Shown: piece after piece, positions 13,606 to 24,987 of the stretch
How positions within the stretch are numbered: position 1 is the first letter of the stretch
How the letters are laid out: each line of letters begins with the position of its first letter
Assembly: GCF_000004075.3 (NCBI RefSeq)
Contig: NC_026660.2
Span: 29,019,498 to 29,083,497, forward strand
From: Cucumis sativus
Lineage: Eukaryota > Streptophyta > Magnoliopsida > Cucurbitales > Cucurbitaceae
DNA length: 64,000 nt
Direction: 5' to 3'
Position numbers and translations under genes: made by a program
The notes under the pieces: generated by a model
Databases searched by the model: none
Seen by the model: only the letters and a program-made list of their open reading frames with translations
Told to the model about the DNA's origin: nothing

Positions 13606-14964
13606 TGCTGTGGTCACGTAGAACCACCACGAATGATGAGCTTCTTCCTAGATTGTAGGTTGTATATGCACTTAGCCACGGGATGTGGGTAAGTTTACAG
13701 GTTTGTTTTAGGTTGAGGGCTGTTCAGTTCTGTTGCTTCATTTTTACCAGCCAACTTTACTGTATGTTTTTTTCACCCCTGATGTAATTTGATGCTAATG
13801 GTAGTAGTCGCTTTTATAAACCCTATTATTAATATTGTTGAGGTTGAATGAATTCTGAGTTCAATTTTACACATTGCTTGAGAAAGTGGGTGTCATCATT
13901 TATTTATTCAAATGTCTTCAATTTCACTATCCATTTGGAGAGAATTGTTGGTAAAATGATTATAGTTTATGAATGGAAAGAATCACCAAAGTAATTAGGC
14001 TGAAGTGTGTCATTGTTTCAATGGTTTCATTGTCAACAACGTAATCACTACTTTCGAGCACTCACTTTGCCAATAGTCTTTAGTTGGCCATTAGGCACCC
14101 GGACGCGTTTTTAATTAAATTATATTATAATTATCTATCTCTGTATATTTTCATCCATTTTATTTTATTTTTGTTTTTGTAATTTTTATACGAGAATTGA
14201 ATCTTTACATCTTGAATCCTTGATGACAACAAGTCTTGTTATCGACATCAATAATTTGGTAAAATTAAGACATGCCAAAAATATTTGTTGATAATGATAT
14301 TCTATGGATGTTTTCATCGAACATGGATACTTTTATAAAATTGAAGTTTTGACTAGGACGCCATGAACTGAACCTCAAGGAAAGAATCATTATTTAGCTT
14401 TCCATTCACCCTCCATCACTACCAGACGGATTCTTTCTTTCTAGCATGTGTTGTTTTCCCATTTACTCAATATCCATCTTCTTTCAGTTTTAAATTCAAT
14501 CGTTTTTTACTGTCTTCACGATTTTATTTTCATTTTGTTCTCTATTCTTTAAGCTTACACCAAGTGTTTTGTAGTAATCTAAATATCACAGGATGAGGAT
14601 ACCAATACCAAGCTCCAGCCAACTCTATAGAAACAAAAACCCACAAATGATAGGAAACCAAGCATGAGAATTATTAAAACGCTAAGAGAATACTGAAATC
14701 AGAAAAGAGAACCCAATTCCAAAACATTTCAAGAGAACCATAATTTAAAAAACTCATACATAGCGATCCAAACACCAACATAACATTACTTATAATTATA
14801 TATTTCTATTAGTTTATATATCAGTCTTCTAGTAAAACTCCAATACATAGCCTTTCTTTCCCATTAAGGCAAACCTTAATTACTACTTATAGGTACTTTC
14901 CGGCTACCGAGCGGCCGTGTCAAAGAAAACACTCAGAAGCCGCCGCCGCCATTACCGCCCCTCC
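13606..14964. other. Convergent intergenic region (SCAMP 3' UTR and glycine-rich gene 3' flank)
   Basis: The first roughly 250 bases look like the SCAMP 3' UTR, and the region next to 14964 should hold the 3' UTR of the minus-strand glycine-rich gene. Between them I see only AT-rich sequence. Confidence 0.5.
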
Positions 14965-15366
14965 CTAACAATAGCCGATACATTTCTTAGTACAATCGAT
15001 GGTACAGCCACCGCCGCCACCTCCACCGCCGTAACCCTTGCCCGATCGGCTGTAGGAGGAGAAGCACTTAGCCGGACAAGTCACCTTCTTATTGTAACAA
15101 GGACCCTTAACTTTACAAACCACAGAATTTCTTATGATACCACCCTTGCCGTAACCGCCTTTGGGGCCACCGTAGCCGCCGCCGTATCCCCCGCCGATGA
15201 TCCCCTTGTCCCAACCCTTTCCAAAGCCGGGTATGTCGCCAAATCCGTTCCCGGGTCCGAACATGCCATCGAAGCCGCCGTCCTTCCGGGCGGTGGCGAG
15301 AGAGATAGACGGCGAGAGAAGAAGAATGGCAATGAGAAATGGGAAAATGGGGATGAAGAGATTCAT
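14965..15366 (-). CDS. Secreted glycine-rich protein with eight cysteines
   Basis: Single-exon gene of 133 residues. A hydrophobic signal peptide (about residues 1-25) precedes a glycine-rich middle with GGGYGGGYGG repeats at 58-67 and a basic C-terminal half. Eight cysteines lie at residues 84, 90, 97, 101, 121, 125, 129 and 133, interrupted by an eight-glycine run at 113-120, and the last residue is Cys. I recall small plant glycine-rich extracellular proteins with a similar C..KGPC..KK.TCPAKC..S.SRSGKGYG layout, whose role is mostly undefined; a cell-wall or apoplastic location is inferred from the signal peptide. The opposite strand also has a long open frame here, caused by GC-rich GGN codons and not counted as a gene. 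Confidence 0.82.
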   Translation of the reverse strand: MNLFIPIFPFLIAILLLSPSISLATARKDGGFDGMFGPGNGFGDIPGFGKGWDKGIIGGGYGGGYGGPKGGYGKGGIIRNSVVCKVKGPCYNKKVTCPAKCFSSYSRSGKGYGGGGGGGGCTIDCTKKCIGYC

Positions 15367-18300
15367 GATTTTTTGTTTTGTCTTTCTTTTTCTTTTTGTG
15401 GAATTTGCAAAATGTTTGGGAGAGGAAAGTGAGGGATTGGGCAGAGATTAAAAGTGGGTAAGAAGATAGTGGGAAGGCAGCAAAAGCATTTATGGAAGAA
15501 GGTAATGGAGGGGCAGTTGGCTCCTCATTAATGGACTCAGCTATCATCTTTCTTTTCTTTTTTATCTTTTTCTTCTTTCTCATGAATGTCAAATGTGCCA
15601 TTCTAAATTTATGATTCATGTTACAATTGTTTGAGATATTCAAACTTACATCTGAATCCCACTGCTTCATCCAAATTTTTATGTTACCAGAACCCTATCC
15701 TCTTTTAACTTTCTAATTAATTTATGTATGCATATTGACTAATTCAATTCTCCTTCTATTTAATGACTTGATTGATATACTAACCACTCAATAGCAAAAG
15801 TATATTTATCATAATACTCTAATTTGATGTATTATAGATAGATTATGATATTTTGACTATATTTATAAATATTTTAAAATAAAATTTCATGTCTTTGTTT
15901 AAATGAACATATTTGGTAACTCTAAACAATACTAGACTTGTTACATAAAGTAAAGTATAGAGTTGGCTGTTGTCCCTTAAAAAGGTTGGTTTTGTAGCAG
16001 TTTTAAAAGTTATATTGTTTGTATTATTAAAAAGATAATAATGGAGGGATATAACCAAATGGGAAATGAAGAAAATATGAGAAGATTTCATTTAAGTGTT
16101 ATATCCAACTCCCAACCATGAAAGCACATGCCCTTTTCTCCATTTCCCCCCTGAATTATTTGATGCCACTTTAATCAACCCATTTGACTAAAGTCACAAA
16201 AATACTATTCATCCATACATATATTACAATTACACTATCATTTCTTTAACCATACCCATGCAAAGATCATACCAATGTCCCATAAGTGATTTTGGCAAAG
16301 AGAGATAAAATAAGGAGTGAAAAGATAAGGCATGTTCTTGAGTATATCATGGAGAAGAATGTGGGAAAAGGGCATTTGAGATTTGGGAAACAGAAAGTTC
16401 AATGAATATTATTCTTTTGTTCTAATAGGGCCCTCCTCTCCATTACTTTACCATTTAAGTAAGAAAGCAATTACTTAGTTGATCCAACTAATGAGTTAGT
16501 GTACTACATATATAGGTCTTATGTATTCATGATTTTCATAACTCCTTTGCTTTACACATTTGACTTACTCAAACTTTAATCAAACATATGAGTAGTTTCA
16601 AGTGACATCAAAATAAAAGGTACATTTCATTAACATATAACAAAAAGTTAAAGTTTAAATGCTCCAAATTGTAACTATTGTACACTTGACATAGTTGTAC
16701 ACGATCAAGCGAGTCGATGTTGATAAACGATAAATCATTACAAGTAAGATAGATTTCATCAGATAAGTAGGGTATAAAATTGAATAGAAATGTTTGAAAA
16801 TTTGGAAAGTAGGCCCTTGGACAATCACTAGTGGATGAAGTCTCAAGTCTCAAACAATTCATTAGATTCTTATTTTTTAAAAGAAAAATGCAACTAGAGG
16901 ATAAGATATAATGGTATATTTTTCATATTATAAAGTAACAACTATTTAGTATTTGAATTTAGTTTTTTATTTTCGATTTTGTAACAAAATAGTCTTTCGG
17001 GCAGATGTTGATTTTTATTGTTTCATGACTCTAGATTTTGTAATTTGAAAAAATAATAATTAAATTGGTATATAATATTGTAAAATGTACTAGATTATTA
17101 CAAAATTAAAAATAGAAAAACAGAATCATTGCAAAGTACTGTTTAATAAATCAATATACAAATTAAAGTGGTTAGTTGTATCAAACTTTGAAGATTAATA
17201 GTGATCTTCGTAAGCGATTTGTGTATTATTTTTGCCTCTTACGTATGACCATGAATAATTAATAAACAACGTGCATTTATTTAGAAATTAAATGGAAAGA
17301 GATATATAATAATGTGATAATTAAGCCCAATTAAGCACCCTAACACCATCACATGTTGTCGGGCAAACATCAGATTAATTATACAATTAAAAGGCTAAAC
17401 AAAGATATGCAAATTGATAAGATATATATTATTATGATTATTTTGTTTTTGTATTAACCAATTCTTCTTAATTAATTGTAATTGTAATTAAATGTTTGTA
17501 TTTGTATTTGTTATGAAGCAGTGATTAGGACATTTGGTTCCCTCATTGAATACATTAGCTGTACATGCTCTTGTCCTTTCATACTTTTTTATTTCTAAAT
17601 TCAATCAATCCTACCCCTTCACTTTTGCTCTCATTAATACCCATTCCTTTTTTCTTCTTTTCTTGTACTTAATGTATTAAACATTAATATAGTTAATTAT
17701 TGGTATGTGTATGGCATAAACTCCCTCTAAGTTGTATTTATTTTAAACTAATTTTCTTTAGTTTTTTAAGTTGAAATTAGAGATTCGTTTTTTATTTTTT
17801 ATACAGAAAAACTGCTAAATAAACAAATGAAGATATTCATGAGACAAAGTATCTTATTATTATAAATATATATATAACGCAATCAAATTTAAAGCCAATA
17901 TTACAAACATTGAATCCATCAATTCCTCCAACTGTCCTACAACTCATCCAAATTTGAGTTCAATTTCCGATCGTCTTCTCTTTTTTTTTTTTAAATCACA
18001 ACATATTATATAACAATTTAAGCAATTACACAAGTTTTTAAAACTTCAAAATTGTACATTTAGATCATGAGCTTTCACTTTCACTTTTTTTTTTTTTTTA
18101 ATTTCACCCATCTACTGAATATATCACTAAAATATTGAATCTTTGAAGACTCTATTATTATTATTTAAATATAGCAAAAATTTACAAAATATAACAATTT
18201 TTTTAGTTTAATATTTTATATTGGTGATATACTATATTGGTATATAGACCCACTATCATTATTAATCCTAAAAGAACTGCTCTCTATGTATATTTGGAAT

Positions 18301-18779
18301 TGTAAATTGGACCGGAATGATGGTAATGGGCTTTGAGGCACACAAAAGCAGCCCAATACTGATTTGGATTGAGGTGGTCTTTTTCTAAAGAAAAAATGAT
18401 TGGAAATGGCAAGGAAGGGCTAATTTTGTGTGTGTTTCACGTTGTATTTATGTTGAATTGCATCACAAGAATCTCTTTTTATTTGTATGATATTATCTCT
18501 GTTTTGGTAAAGTGAAAAAGTGTGGTTTGTTCCCAAACGCTCCTCTTTCACATATATTGAATGGTTACAATTAAAAATGGAATAAATCAGATTTTTCTTT
18601 TGAGCTTGTTGGGTTGGTTCTTAACATGGAATCTCCTCAGTTTCATAGTGTAGTGGTGGGACAAAGGCAAAGCACCGCTGTCATCACTCCCCACTCATTC
18701 AACCATTTTCCATTTCCCCATCTCACTCTTTTTCTTTTTCAATTATTTTGCTTTATTCTGTCCCCTTCTCTTTCCTCTC
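15367..18779. other. Intergenic, AT-rich; includes 5' flank of the glycine-rich gene
   Basis: No supported gene. Near 18120-18290 there is a patch with ATATAGCAAAAATTTACAAA-like sequence and GTGATATACTATATTGG, which resembles short AT-rich transposon debris. I could not find its ends, so it is not called as an element. Confidence 0.45.
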
Positions 18780-18786
18780 TATATAA
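18780..18786 (+). promoter_or_regulatory. TATA box of microprotein gene 1
   Basis: TATATAA lies about 80 bases upstream of the ATG at 18867, inside a pyrimidine-rich stretch. It supports transcription of this short frame. Confidence 0.6.
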
Positions 18787-18866
18787 CACCCACCCAATGC
18801 TTTCCCACTCCACTTTCAACCAACTCTCATTCAAAACTCTTCTCTTCCTCTCACAATCCAACACAC

Positions 18867-19025
18867 ATGGCCGCTTCCAGAACCCACTACATCACCGCCG
18901 CCGCCTACTCTCCCAGGGCTTCTGCCCGCCCCTTTCCCAAGCGAGGTCAGGTCAAATTGGGGATTATGGTGGGTCTTGCCCACACCGTTGCTTCAATTTT
19001 CTCACCCACCACTCGTCGGACTTAG
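18867..19025 (+). CDS. Microprotein 1 of a three-gene cluster (PKRGQVK family)
   Basis: Intact single-exon frame of 52 residues, starting MAASRTHYIT and ending TTRRT. Residues 21-46 are the shared core: RPFPKRGQVK, then LGIMVGLAHTVASIFS. The core combines a basic PKRGQVK patch with a short hydrophobic or amphipathic stretch, and there is no signal peptide. I do not recognise a named family and assign no function. The ATG context ACACACATGGCC is favourable. Two related genes follow on the same strand at 22230 and 24547, with almost perfect agreement across the core but different N- and C-termini. A longer overlapping frame starting at 18614 reads the same DNA in another phase and has no support. 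Confidence 0.78.
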   Translation: MAASRTHYITAAAYSPRASARPFPKRGQVKLGIMVGLAHTVASIFSPTTRRT

Positions 19026-22000
19026 ACTACAAGGCGGCCAGCGGTGGCTCTCACACTGAACCGCCCGGCCCGGCCCGACTCCCTCTTTTTTTCTTTTTTA
19101 TGAGTTGATGGAAGAGAAACGGCATGGACACGGATCGGAGAGTCTCCGGAGCTCTTTTGGTGTCTTTTTGTATAAACAATTTTTCTTTTTTTCTTTTGTG
19201 AAATTAATGGAAAAAATGGAGACTTATTCATTCTCTATTTATCATTTTGTGGCTCTAAGTTTCTAATTCTTCTTTTTTAAGTATAATAAATTATGCAAAT
19301 TAATCATCCCAATTACATTTATTATTTTTGTACTCAACTATAATAATTAATAAATAAATTAGATGAGATGGAGGAAATTATGATGCTACAAATTAATAAT
19401 AAATAACAAAAGAATCTACAATTATAGATATAGTTGAGAAATTCTAAGTATTTTCATTGCCTATAATTTAAGATGGATAAGGTTTGGATTGTGAAAAAAT
19501 TTGGATATGCACTTGAATATTTCCAAAGGATGATGTCTGTAAAAAAAAATCTTTTATTTATCTTATAAATATGTTATAGTTTCTTATAGAAAAACATATA
19601 GAAGAAGATCAAGCTCATATATAAGATTACAATAATATTCATCTTTTATTGAATTATATAACAAAATACTTTTTAAACTGATTATCAATTCTACCATAAA
19701 TCGTCATAAACTATAAAAGGGCTCAAAGCTTTAAATTAGAAGGTTAAGGATTAACAATCTTCTTTCTTTTTCTTTTAATTCATTGATGAGAACGTCGTAA
19801 GCTAATTAGTTATGAAATATATCGGCTACAAACAACACACAACATTCAACACTGATGACTTTGACAGTTTATTAGCAATATTACAGAAAGAAAAAAAAAA
19901 GATGGATATAGAAAAGAGAAATGAATTGTTACATATGATAAATAGTAAAGAAATGGAAATGGGTACATATGAAATTAAAAAAGGGGTACGGGAAAACGAT
20001 GTCCCTAGCTGTACTGATAAAAATGATCCCACCCATTTAAAACCAAATCTATTTATTATATTTATGTCTATGTTTTGATACAAAGATCTCAAATTTACTT
20101 AAAACAAAAGATCTCACACCAATACATTGAATCCAACATACATCTTTCAAATTTGCAGCCTCTCTCAGATTCAGTGTCTTGTTTTTTTGTCCACTGATAT
20201 ATAATCCATAATAAACTAAAGTAAAATCATAATACACAATTATTTGCAACTTGCTAATCTTTCTTCTAATTATTGCCTTCAATTCTATACTTGACATCTT
20301 AATTATATAATTATATCGCCTTTCTCTCTACTTTGTCTTTTATTAATGCCAGTGAAGGTGACATGCATTTATTTAACTGATTAAAGTGATGCTTTACTTT
20401 TCTTGTATCCCTTTACCTTATTTCACACTTGCTTTTACATTTTTATAAATCTTCTTCTTTTGCTTTAAATCAATAGTTACAAATGAGTTAGTTGTGCTTA
20501 ATTATTTAGTTTGGGTTAATGGAACATGAGTTGGCTTCTCATGATTGCTCTTCTGTTTTTACAAAAATGGGTTTGAGAGAAGTTGATGGATGAATTATTA
20601 TAATTAATTCGGTTTTTTAATTTTAGTTTAAAGAATAATTATATACTTTGACCTCTAAATTTTGTCTCTTCCGGAGTTACTACATCTCTAATAACTCAAC
20701 GTATGTAATCCTTACCTACGTATGTGTTCATATATACAAAAACTTACTCCTTCCTCTCTTCTTCGTAATATCATTTTTCTTAATTAAGGGACTTTATCTA
20801 AATTGTAGACAAAAGGTGGATGGGTAAGGGATAACGAGTAATTATGGTACAGGCAGTTGAAGGGGTTGAGTTAGGAATTTTAGGAGTCATATCTATGTTT
20901 TCTTGGATATGTTTTAGTATATCAATGTATTTTGGATGTTTGTTCTTTTACCTATAATTTAAAAAATGAATCCAAAATTTGAAAACTAAAAATAAATACG
21001 GTAATGGTTACGTGCAATTAAATTGTTAATTTTGTTTAAATTCATATTCTAAATTTAATACATGAATTTTGTAAATTTGAAAAAATAAAATAAATAATAT
21101 TTAAATTTAAATTAATTAACTATACATAAAAAAAGAATTGAGATGGATTGAGGTAGGAAGGATTGGAGAAATTAAGGAAAGATTGAAGAAATTGGGGAAG
21201 AAGTAAAGAGTTATATAACCCTTTCTCCCTATCATTTTCCCTCCTCAATGTTTCCAAATCTGTGGGACAACTTCGATTTTAAAAAAGAAAGGTTATGGAG
21301 CATTAATTGATAGTGATAAGACTTGGTTGAGGTCGTATCAAATTAAAGAAGAAGAAGAAGAAAAAGAAATGGTTAAGGTTAAATGAATGGGAGGAGAAAG
21401 CCACCGATAGTGGCGGGGCAGCCTTTTAAGTTTAGCTTATGGTACCCCCAACCCATCATGATTTATCATTAATTAAAGCCTTTTCTTTTTCTAGTGGAAG
21501 CCATATGAGCACGTTTTTCTTCTTCTTCTCCTTTTTCTTTTTCCCTACTACATTTCTCCTGTGATTAACAATTTCGTTTATTAGTGTCACTTTATTTCAA
21601 ATCTCCAAATTGCCCTTCCTCTTCTTACCCCACCTCACTACTACTACTCCCAACTCCCACCCCATTTCAAACTTTCAATTCTGACCTTTTCCCTTTCACT
21701 ATTCAATTCAATTCAATTATTTATTTTCCTTCCGGCTCAAGCCAATATTTGATTCATATTATAACTTTACAATATAATTCTATATTTAAAATTGATGGTT
21801 TTATGTCATATTACATATTTGACTTCCATTATTTTGATAAAAATTGGAATGAGTTTTCTAGCTTGCTTGCTTGCAAATCAAGTAGTTTGAATAAGAACCT
21901 GAATTTGACCTTATCTCTATGGAAGTGGGAAATGACGTCACTGGCTCTACTTAAGAGAAAAGGTCAAATTTGTAATTGAGGACTGATTTTGATTTGAAAT

Positions 22001-22139
22001 TTGACTAAGACAGCGGTGGGGTGAAAAGCTCTGATTGATATAGAAAGCAAACGGGAAACGAAAAACAAGACGCCAGTTAGGCAGGGTCAAGATCGTCAAC
22101 TTCTACTACGGCGTTTCCCTCATCTTAACCTTCTCGTTT
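19026..22139. other. Intergenic between microprotein genes 1 and 2
   Basis: AT-rich DNA. A plus-strand frame of 88 codons at 19812-20078 has an AT-driven, Lys/Asn/Ile-rich composition, no domain and no similarity to the neighbouring microproteins, so it is not called. A short GAA repeat lies near 21345-21360. Confidence 0.45.
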
Positions 22140-22153
22140 TATATATATATATA
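22140..22153 (+). promoter_or_regulatory. TATA box of microprotein gene 2
   Basis: An uninterrupted TATATATATATATA run lies 77-90 bases upstream of the ATG at 22230, the same spacing as in gene 1. Confidence 0.55.
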
Positions 22154-22229
22154 CCAATTACCAACAAGCTCTAACCATAACTTCAACAATCATCTTCTTC
22201 TTCTTTCTCTCACTATTTCAGAAACTCAG

Positions 22230-22385
22230 ATGGCGGGTACACGGATCAACGCAATCAACCATGGAAATTTGTCGAGGAAATGTTCGGACCGTCTGATTCC
22301 AAAACGGGGTCAAGTGAAATTGGGAATCATAGTGGGTATTGCTCACTCAGTGACTTCGATATTCTCTCACGGCAGCCGGAAATGA
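22230..22385 (+). CDS. Microprotein 2 of the cluster (PKRGQVK family)
   Basis: Intact single-exon frame of 51 residues, starting MAGTRINAIN and ending SHGSRK. The core at residues 21-46 is RLIPKRGQVK followed by LGIIVGIAHSVTSIFS. Compared with gene 1 over the 23 codons from PKRGQVK to SIFS, I count 4 amino-acid changes, 12 synonymous codon differences and 7 identical codons, the pattern expected when selection maintains the peptide. The N-terminus is unlike that of gene 1. No function is assigned. Confidence 0.78.
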   Translation: MAGTRINAINHGNLSRKCSDRLIPKRGQVKLGIIVGIAHSVTSIFSHGSRK

Positions 22386-24447
22386 CTGTGGTGGCCGAGG
22401 AAGAGAACGGGTTCAGTTAATTGGGATCGTTGACTTGGTTTTTTTTTAAAATCGACGGTCCTGATTTTCCGAGAGTGAGCGGTTCAAATTTTATCGAACG
22501 TCACAGATTTAGACGCTGAGATCTTCCGAATTGTTAATTGAAAGATGAGGAAGAACCCGAGGTGGCCTTTTTTGTGTATGTGTGTGTAACTTTTTCTCTT
22601 TTTTTTTTCTTGTTTTAAAGAAGTTGTTCATTTTATGGTTTGTGATGGTGTCTGTAAATTAGCAAAATTGCTTAATTTACTGTAAAATAATCATAATAAT
22701 AATTTACTTTCCTGATTACTGGTTGTGTTTAATTCAATTACGTATGAAATTTTAGTTAATGTAGTAATATAAATGAACTGTTTGAGGAAATACTTGATTG
22801 TAATGCTTAATAATTTCAAAAGAAGGAAAAAAAATGGGTTGAAGAGATAAGAAATATAGTGAGAAAAAGACAAAATGTGACAAGTTGGATGCGAATCTTT
22901 GAGTGTTGGAACAAAATCCATCACTCTGTCAAATAGAAATATAAAAATAGTTTAGAAAGATTGTTTGTAAGGGTAGGGCTCAGCTCAGTGCATTGGATTG
23001 AATTCAGCAAAGACGTATTCAAATTCAATGTCTCCATTGTGTTATAATATTTACCATCGCCCCCACAATTACAAATTTGCTGTCTTACTCTACCATTTTT
23101 TTAAAACCTCTTTCCTTTCTATGTATATAATAATCAAATGTTGGTCTAATTTTTTTTAATTGTTGTCAGAGTTTTGAACTTGGTTTAATTTTTCTCTCTA
23201 TATTTCAAAATTTGAAGTTTATCATATACTCTTTTCAATTTAGTTTCTCAAAAAAAATTAAGAAACAAATTTGACGTTGGTTTTCAAATACCTATTAAAT
23301 ACAAAACCAAAAGTTCAGAATTTTTATTTTTTAAAAAATTATAAACCCACAAACTTTAATTATACTTCCCAAGTGGTTATTTAATTTAAGAAATATTAAA
23401 AAATATATATATATTTAAACGTATACTAATCAATTCCTAATGTATTCAATACAAATCTAAAAGATAAATCAACAGTAGTATTGTTAGGAAAGTAGAGTAG
23501 CAAAATTAGATAACGAAGAAAAGCTGTTCAATAAATTAAACGAACAAATTGGACCCATTTCTCAAATTCGGTAGCATATAATATCACATTTCTAAACACA
23601 TAAGAAAAAACAAAAAAGCTACTTTCCTAAATTATAAAAAATTAGAGAACGAACATTCAGAAATTAAATCTGGAATCTCATCTCCCACAAAATAAGATGA
23701 ACTGAATTTTTTAAAAAAAAAATTGTATAAAAAAGAAGAGAGGTTCTAGAAGAAATTTGTGGAAGTATGATCCACATAATTAATATTAATAAATGAATGG
23801 GACCTTCACCTTCAGTAAAATTAATATAATATCGAAAAATTATATTCGATAAAAATAAAATACAATGAACCTTCTCCTTCTCCTCCTCCCTCCCCCATTC
23901 CAATTCCGCAACCACAATACCCCGTCGCCGGTGCCTCAGTTGTTAAATAATAAATAAAATCGCTGGCTAAGAGGTGCCATATGGTTCAGGTGAACCGAGC
24001 CCACATGCCCACTTTCTTCTATGTGTATTTTTAATTAGGAGTTGATTGATTTCGAACACGTTTTTCATTTTATTTTCGTCAATGGATTTGAAAGCATAAA
24101 ACTCCATCTACATCTTCTTTTTAAATTACTCATGGCGTTTGCCTTTATCTTGTTCCCCACGGTCGAATCGAATCCCATTTTATTTTTCCAATTTACCAAA
24201 AACACCCTTCTCCTTTAGAGAAATTCTCAAAATCATGCCCCCCCTTTGCGTGGAGAAAGTGGTAATTTTGACAAAAATATAAAATGCAAGAGACAGCTGT
24301 TATGCAAAAGCCAAGGGCCACCTACTAGCAATTTTTAAAATATGAGCCATGGGCAGTGTATTAGTAGTAAGCAATTTCATCATCAAATTAAAGCAAGTGC
24401 TTATCTTCAAATAAATTATTAAACTTTAAATTTTGAGTTTGGATCTC
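22386..24447. other. Intergenic between microprotein genes 2 and 3
   Basis: AT-rich sequence whose first 250 bases are probably the 3' UTR of microprotein 2 (T-rich, with a TGTGTATGTGTGTGTAA stretch near 22570). No other gene or structured element was recognised. Confidence 0.45.
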
Positions 24448-24454
24448 TATTTAA
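24448..24454 (+). promoter_or_regulatory. TATA-like box of microprotein gene 3
   Basis: TATTTAA lies 93 bases upstream of the ATG at 24547 and is a weaker match than in the other two genes. The leader reads through an A/C-rich stretch typical of plant 5' UTRs. Confidence 0.45.
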
Positions 24455-24546
24455 GTCCACCTCATCTAGCCTTTCAAAGCAACCAAAACTTCTGCACTAA
24501 CAACAATTTTTCCTTTTGCTTGCTCCTAAACTGATACCTCTGGAAG

Positions 24547-24732
24547 ATGGGTGAAGAAGCTAAGATGATGAACAACATCAACGGTCAGAGAATGGGAAGG
24601 AGAATTTCTGGGCGTTTGATCCCAAAGAGAGGGCAAGTGAAGATGGGAATCATGGTGGGGTTGGCTCAAACTGTCACTTCTATCTTCTCTTACAGTCACA
24701 GTACTCAACGACAACATTGTACATCTAGATAG
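24547..24732 (+). CDS. Microprotein 3 of the cluster (PKRGQVK family)
   Basis: Intact single-exon frame of 61 residues, starting MGEEAKMMNN and ending RQHCTSR. The shared core lies at residues 23-48: RLIPKRGQVK followed by MGIMVGLAQTVTSIFS. It is the longest member, with an acidic/Met-rich N-terminus and a Ser/His/Gln-rich tail. The frame ends about 260 bases before the stop codon of the minus-strand NDA gene, so the two genes converge. No known function is assigned. An antisense frame of 70 codons over the same DNA is treated as a shadow. Confidence 0.78.
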   Translation: MGEEAKMMNNINGQRMGRRISGRLIPKRGQVKMGIMVGLAQTVTSIFSYSHSTQRQHCTSR

Positions 24733-24987
24733 ATACAAACATATGTAGCTTCTATGTAATTTTGAGGTTGAAGAGATTAAGGTTGTAAATTTGTAGTGAT
24801 ATCAATGTCAATTTATAGCTTTTCAACTATTCCTTGTGATTCTTCAACTTTTCTCTATCCTAAAACTTTTCTCTATGAATTGGGGGAGAAACACCAAAAA
24901 TGAAAGAATCAAATCTGTATAATTCTAAGAAATGAGCAACAGAAAAAAGACGAAAAACTCAAAAAATTTCGTGGTTATTGGTGAAGT

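Noticed and set aside
14917-15432. Plus-strand frame of 171 codons opposite the glycine-rich gene
   Set aside because: GGN-rich antisense DNA stays open by composition; the minus-strand reading has a signal peptide and ordered cysteines and explains the locus.
18614-19108. Plus-strand frame of 164 codons overlapping microprotein 1
   Set aside because: It includes the TATA box and leader of the smaller gene and does not read the conserved core in frame. The 52-residue frame has two paralogs; this one has none.
19812-20078. Plus-strand frame of 88 codons between microprotein genes
   Set aside because: Its Lys/Asn/Ile-rich composition is expected in AT-rich DNA; no domain and no similarity to neighbours.
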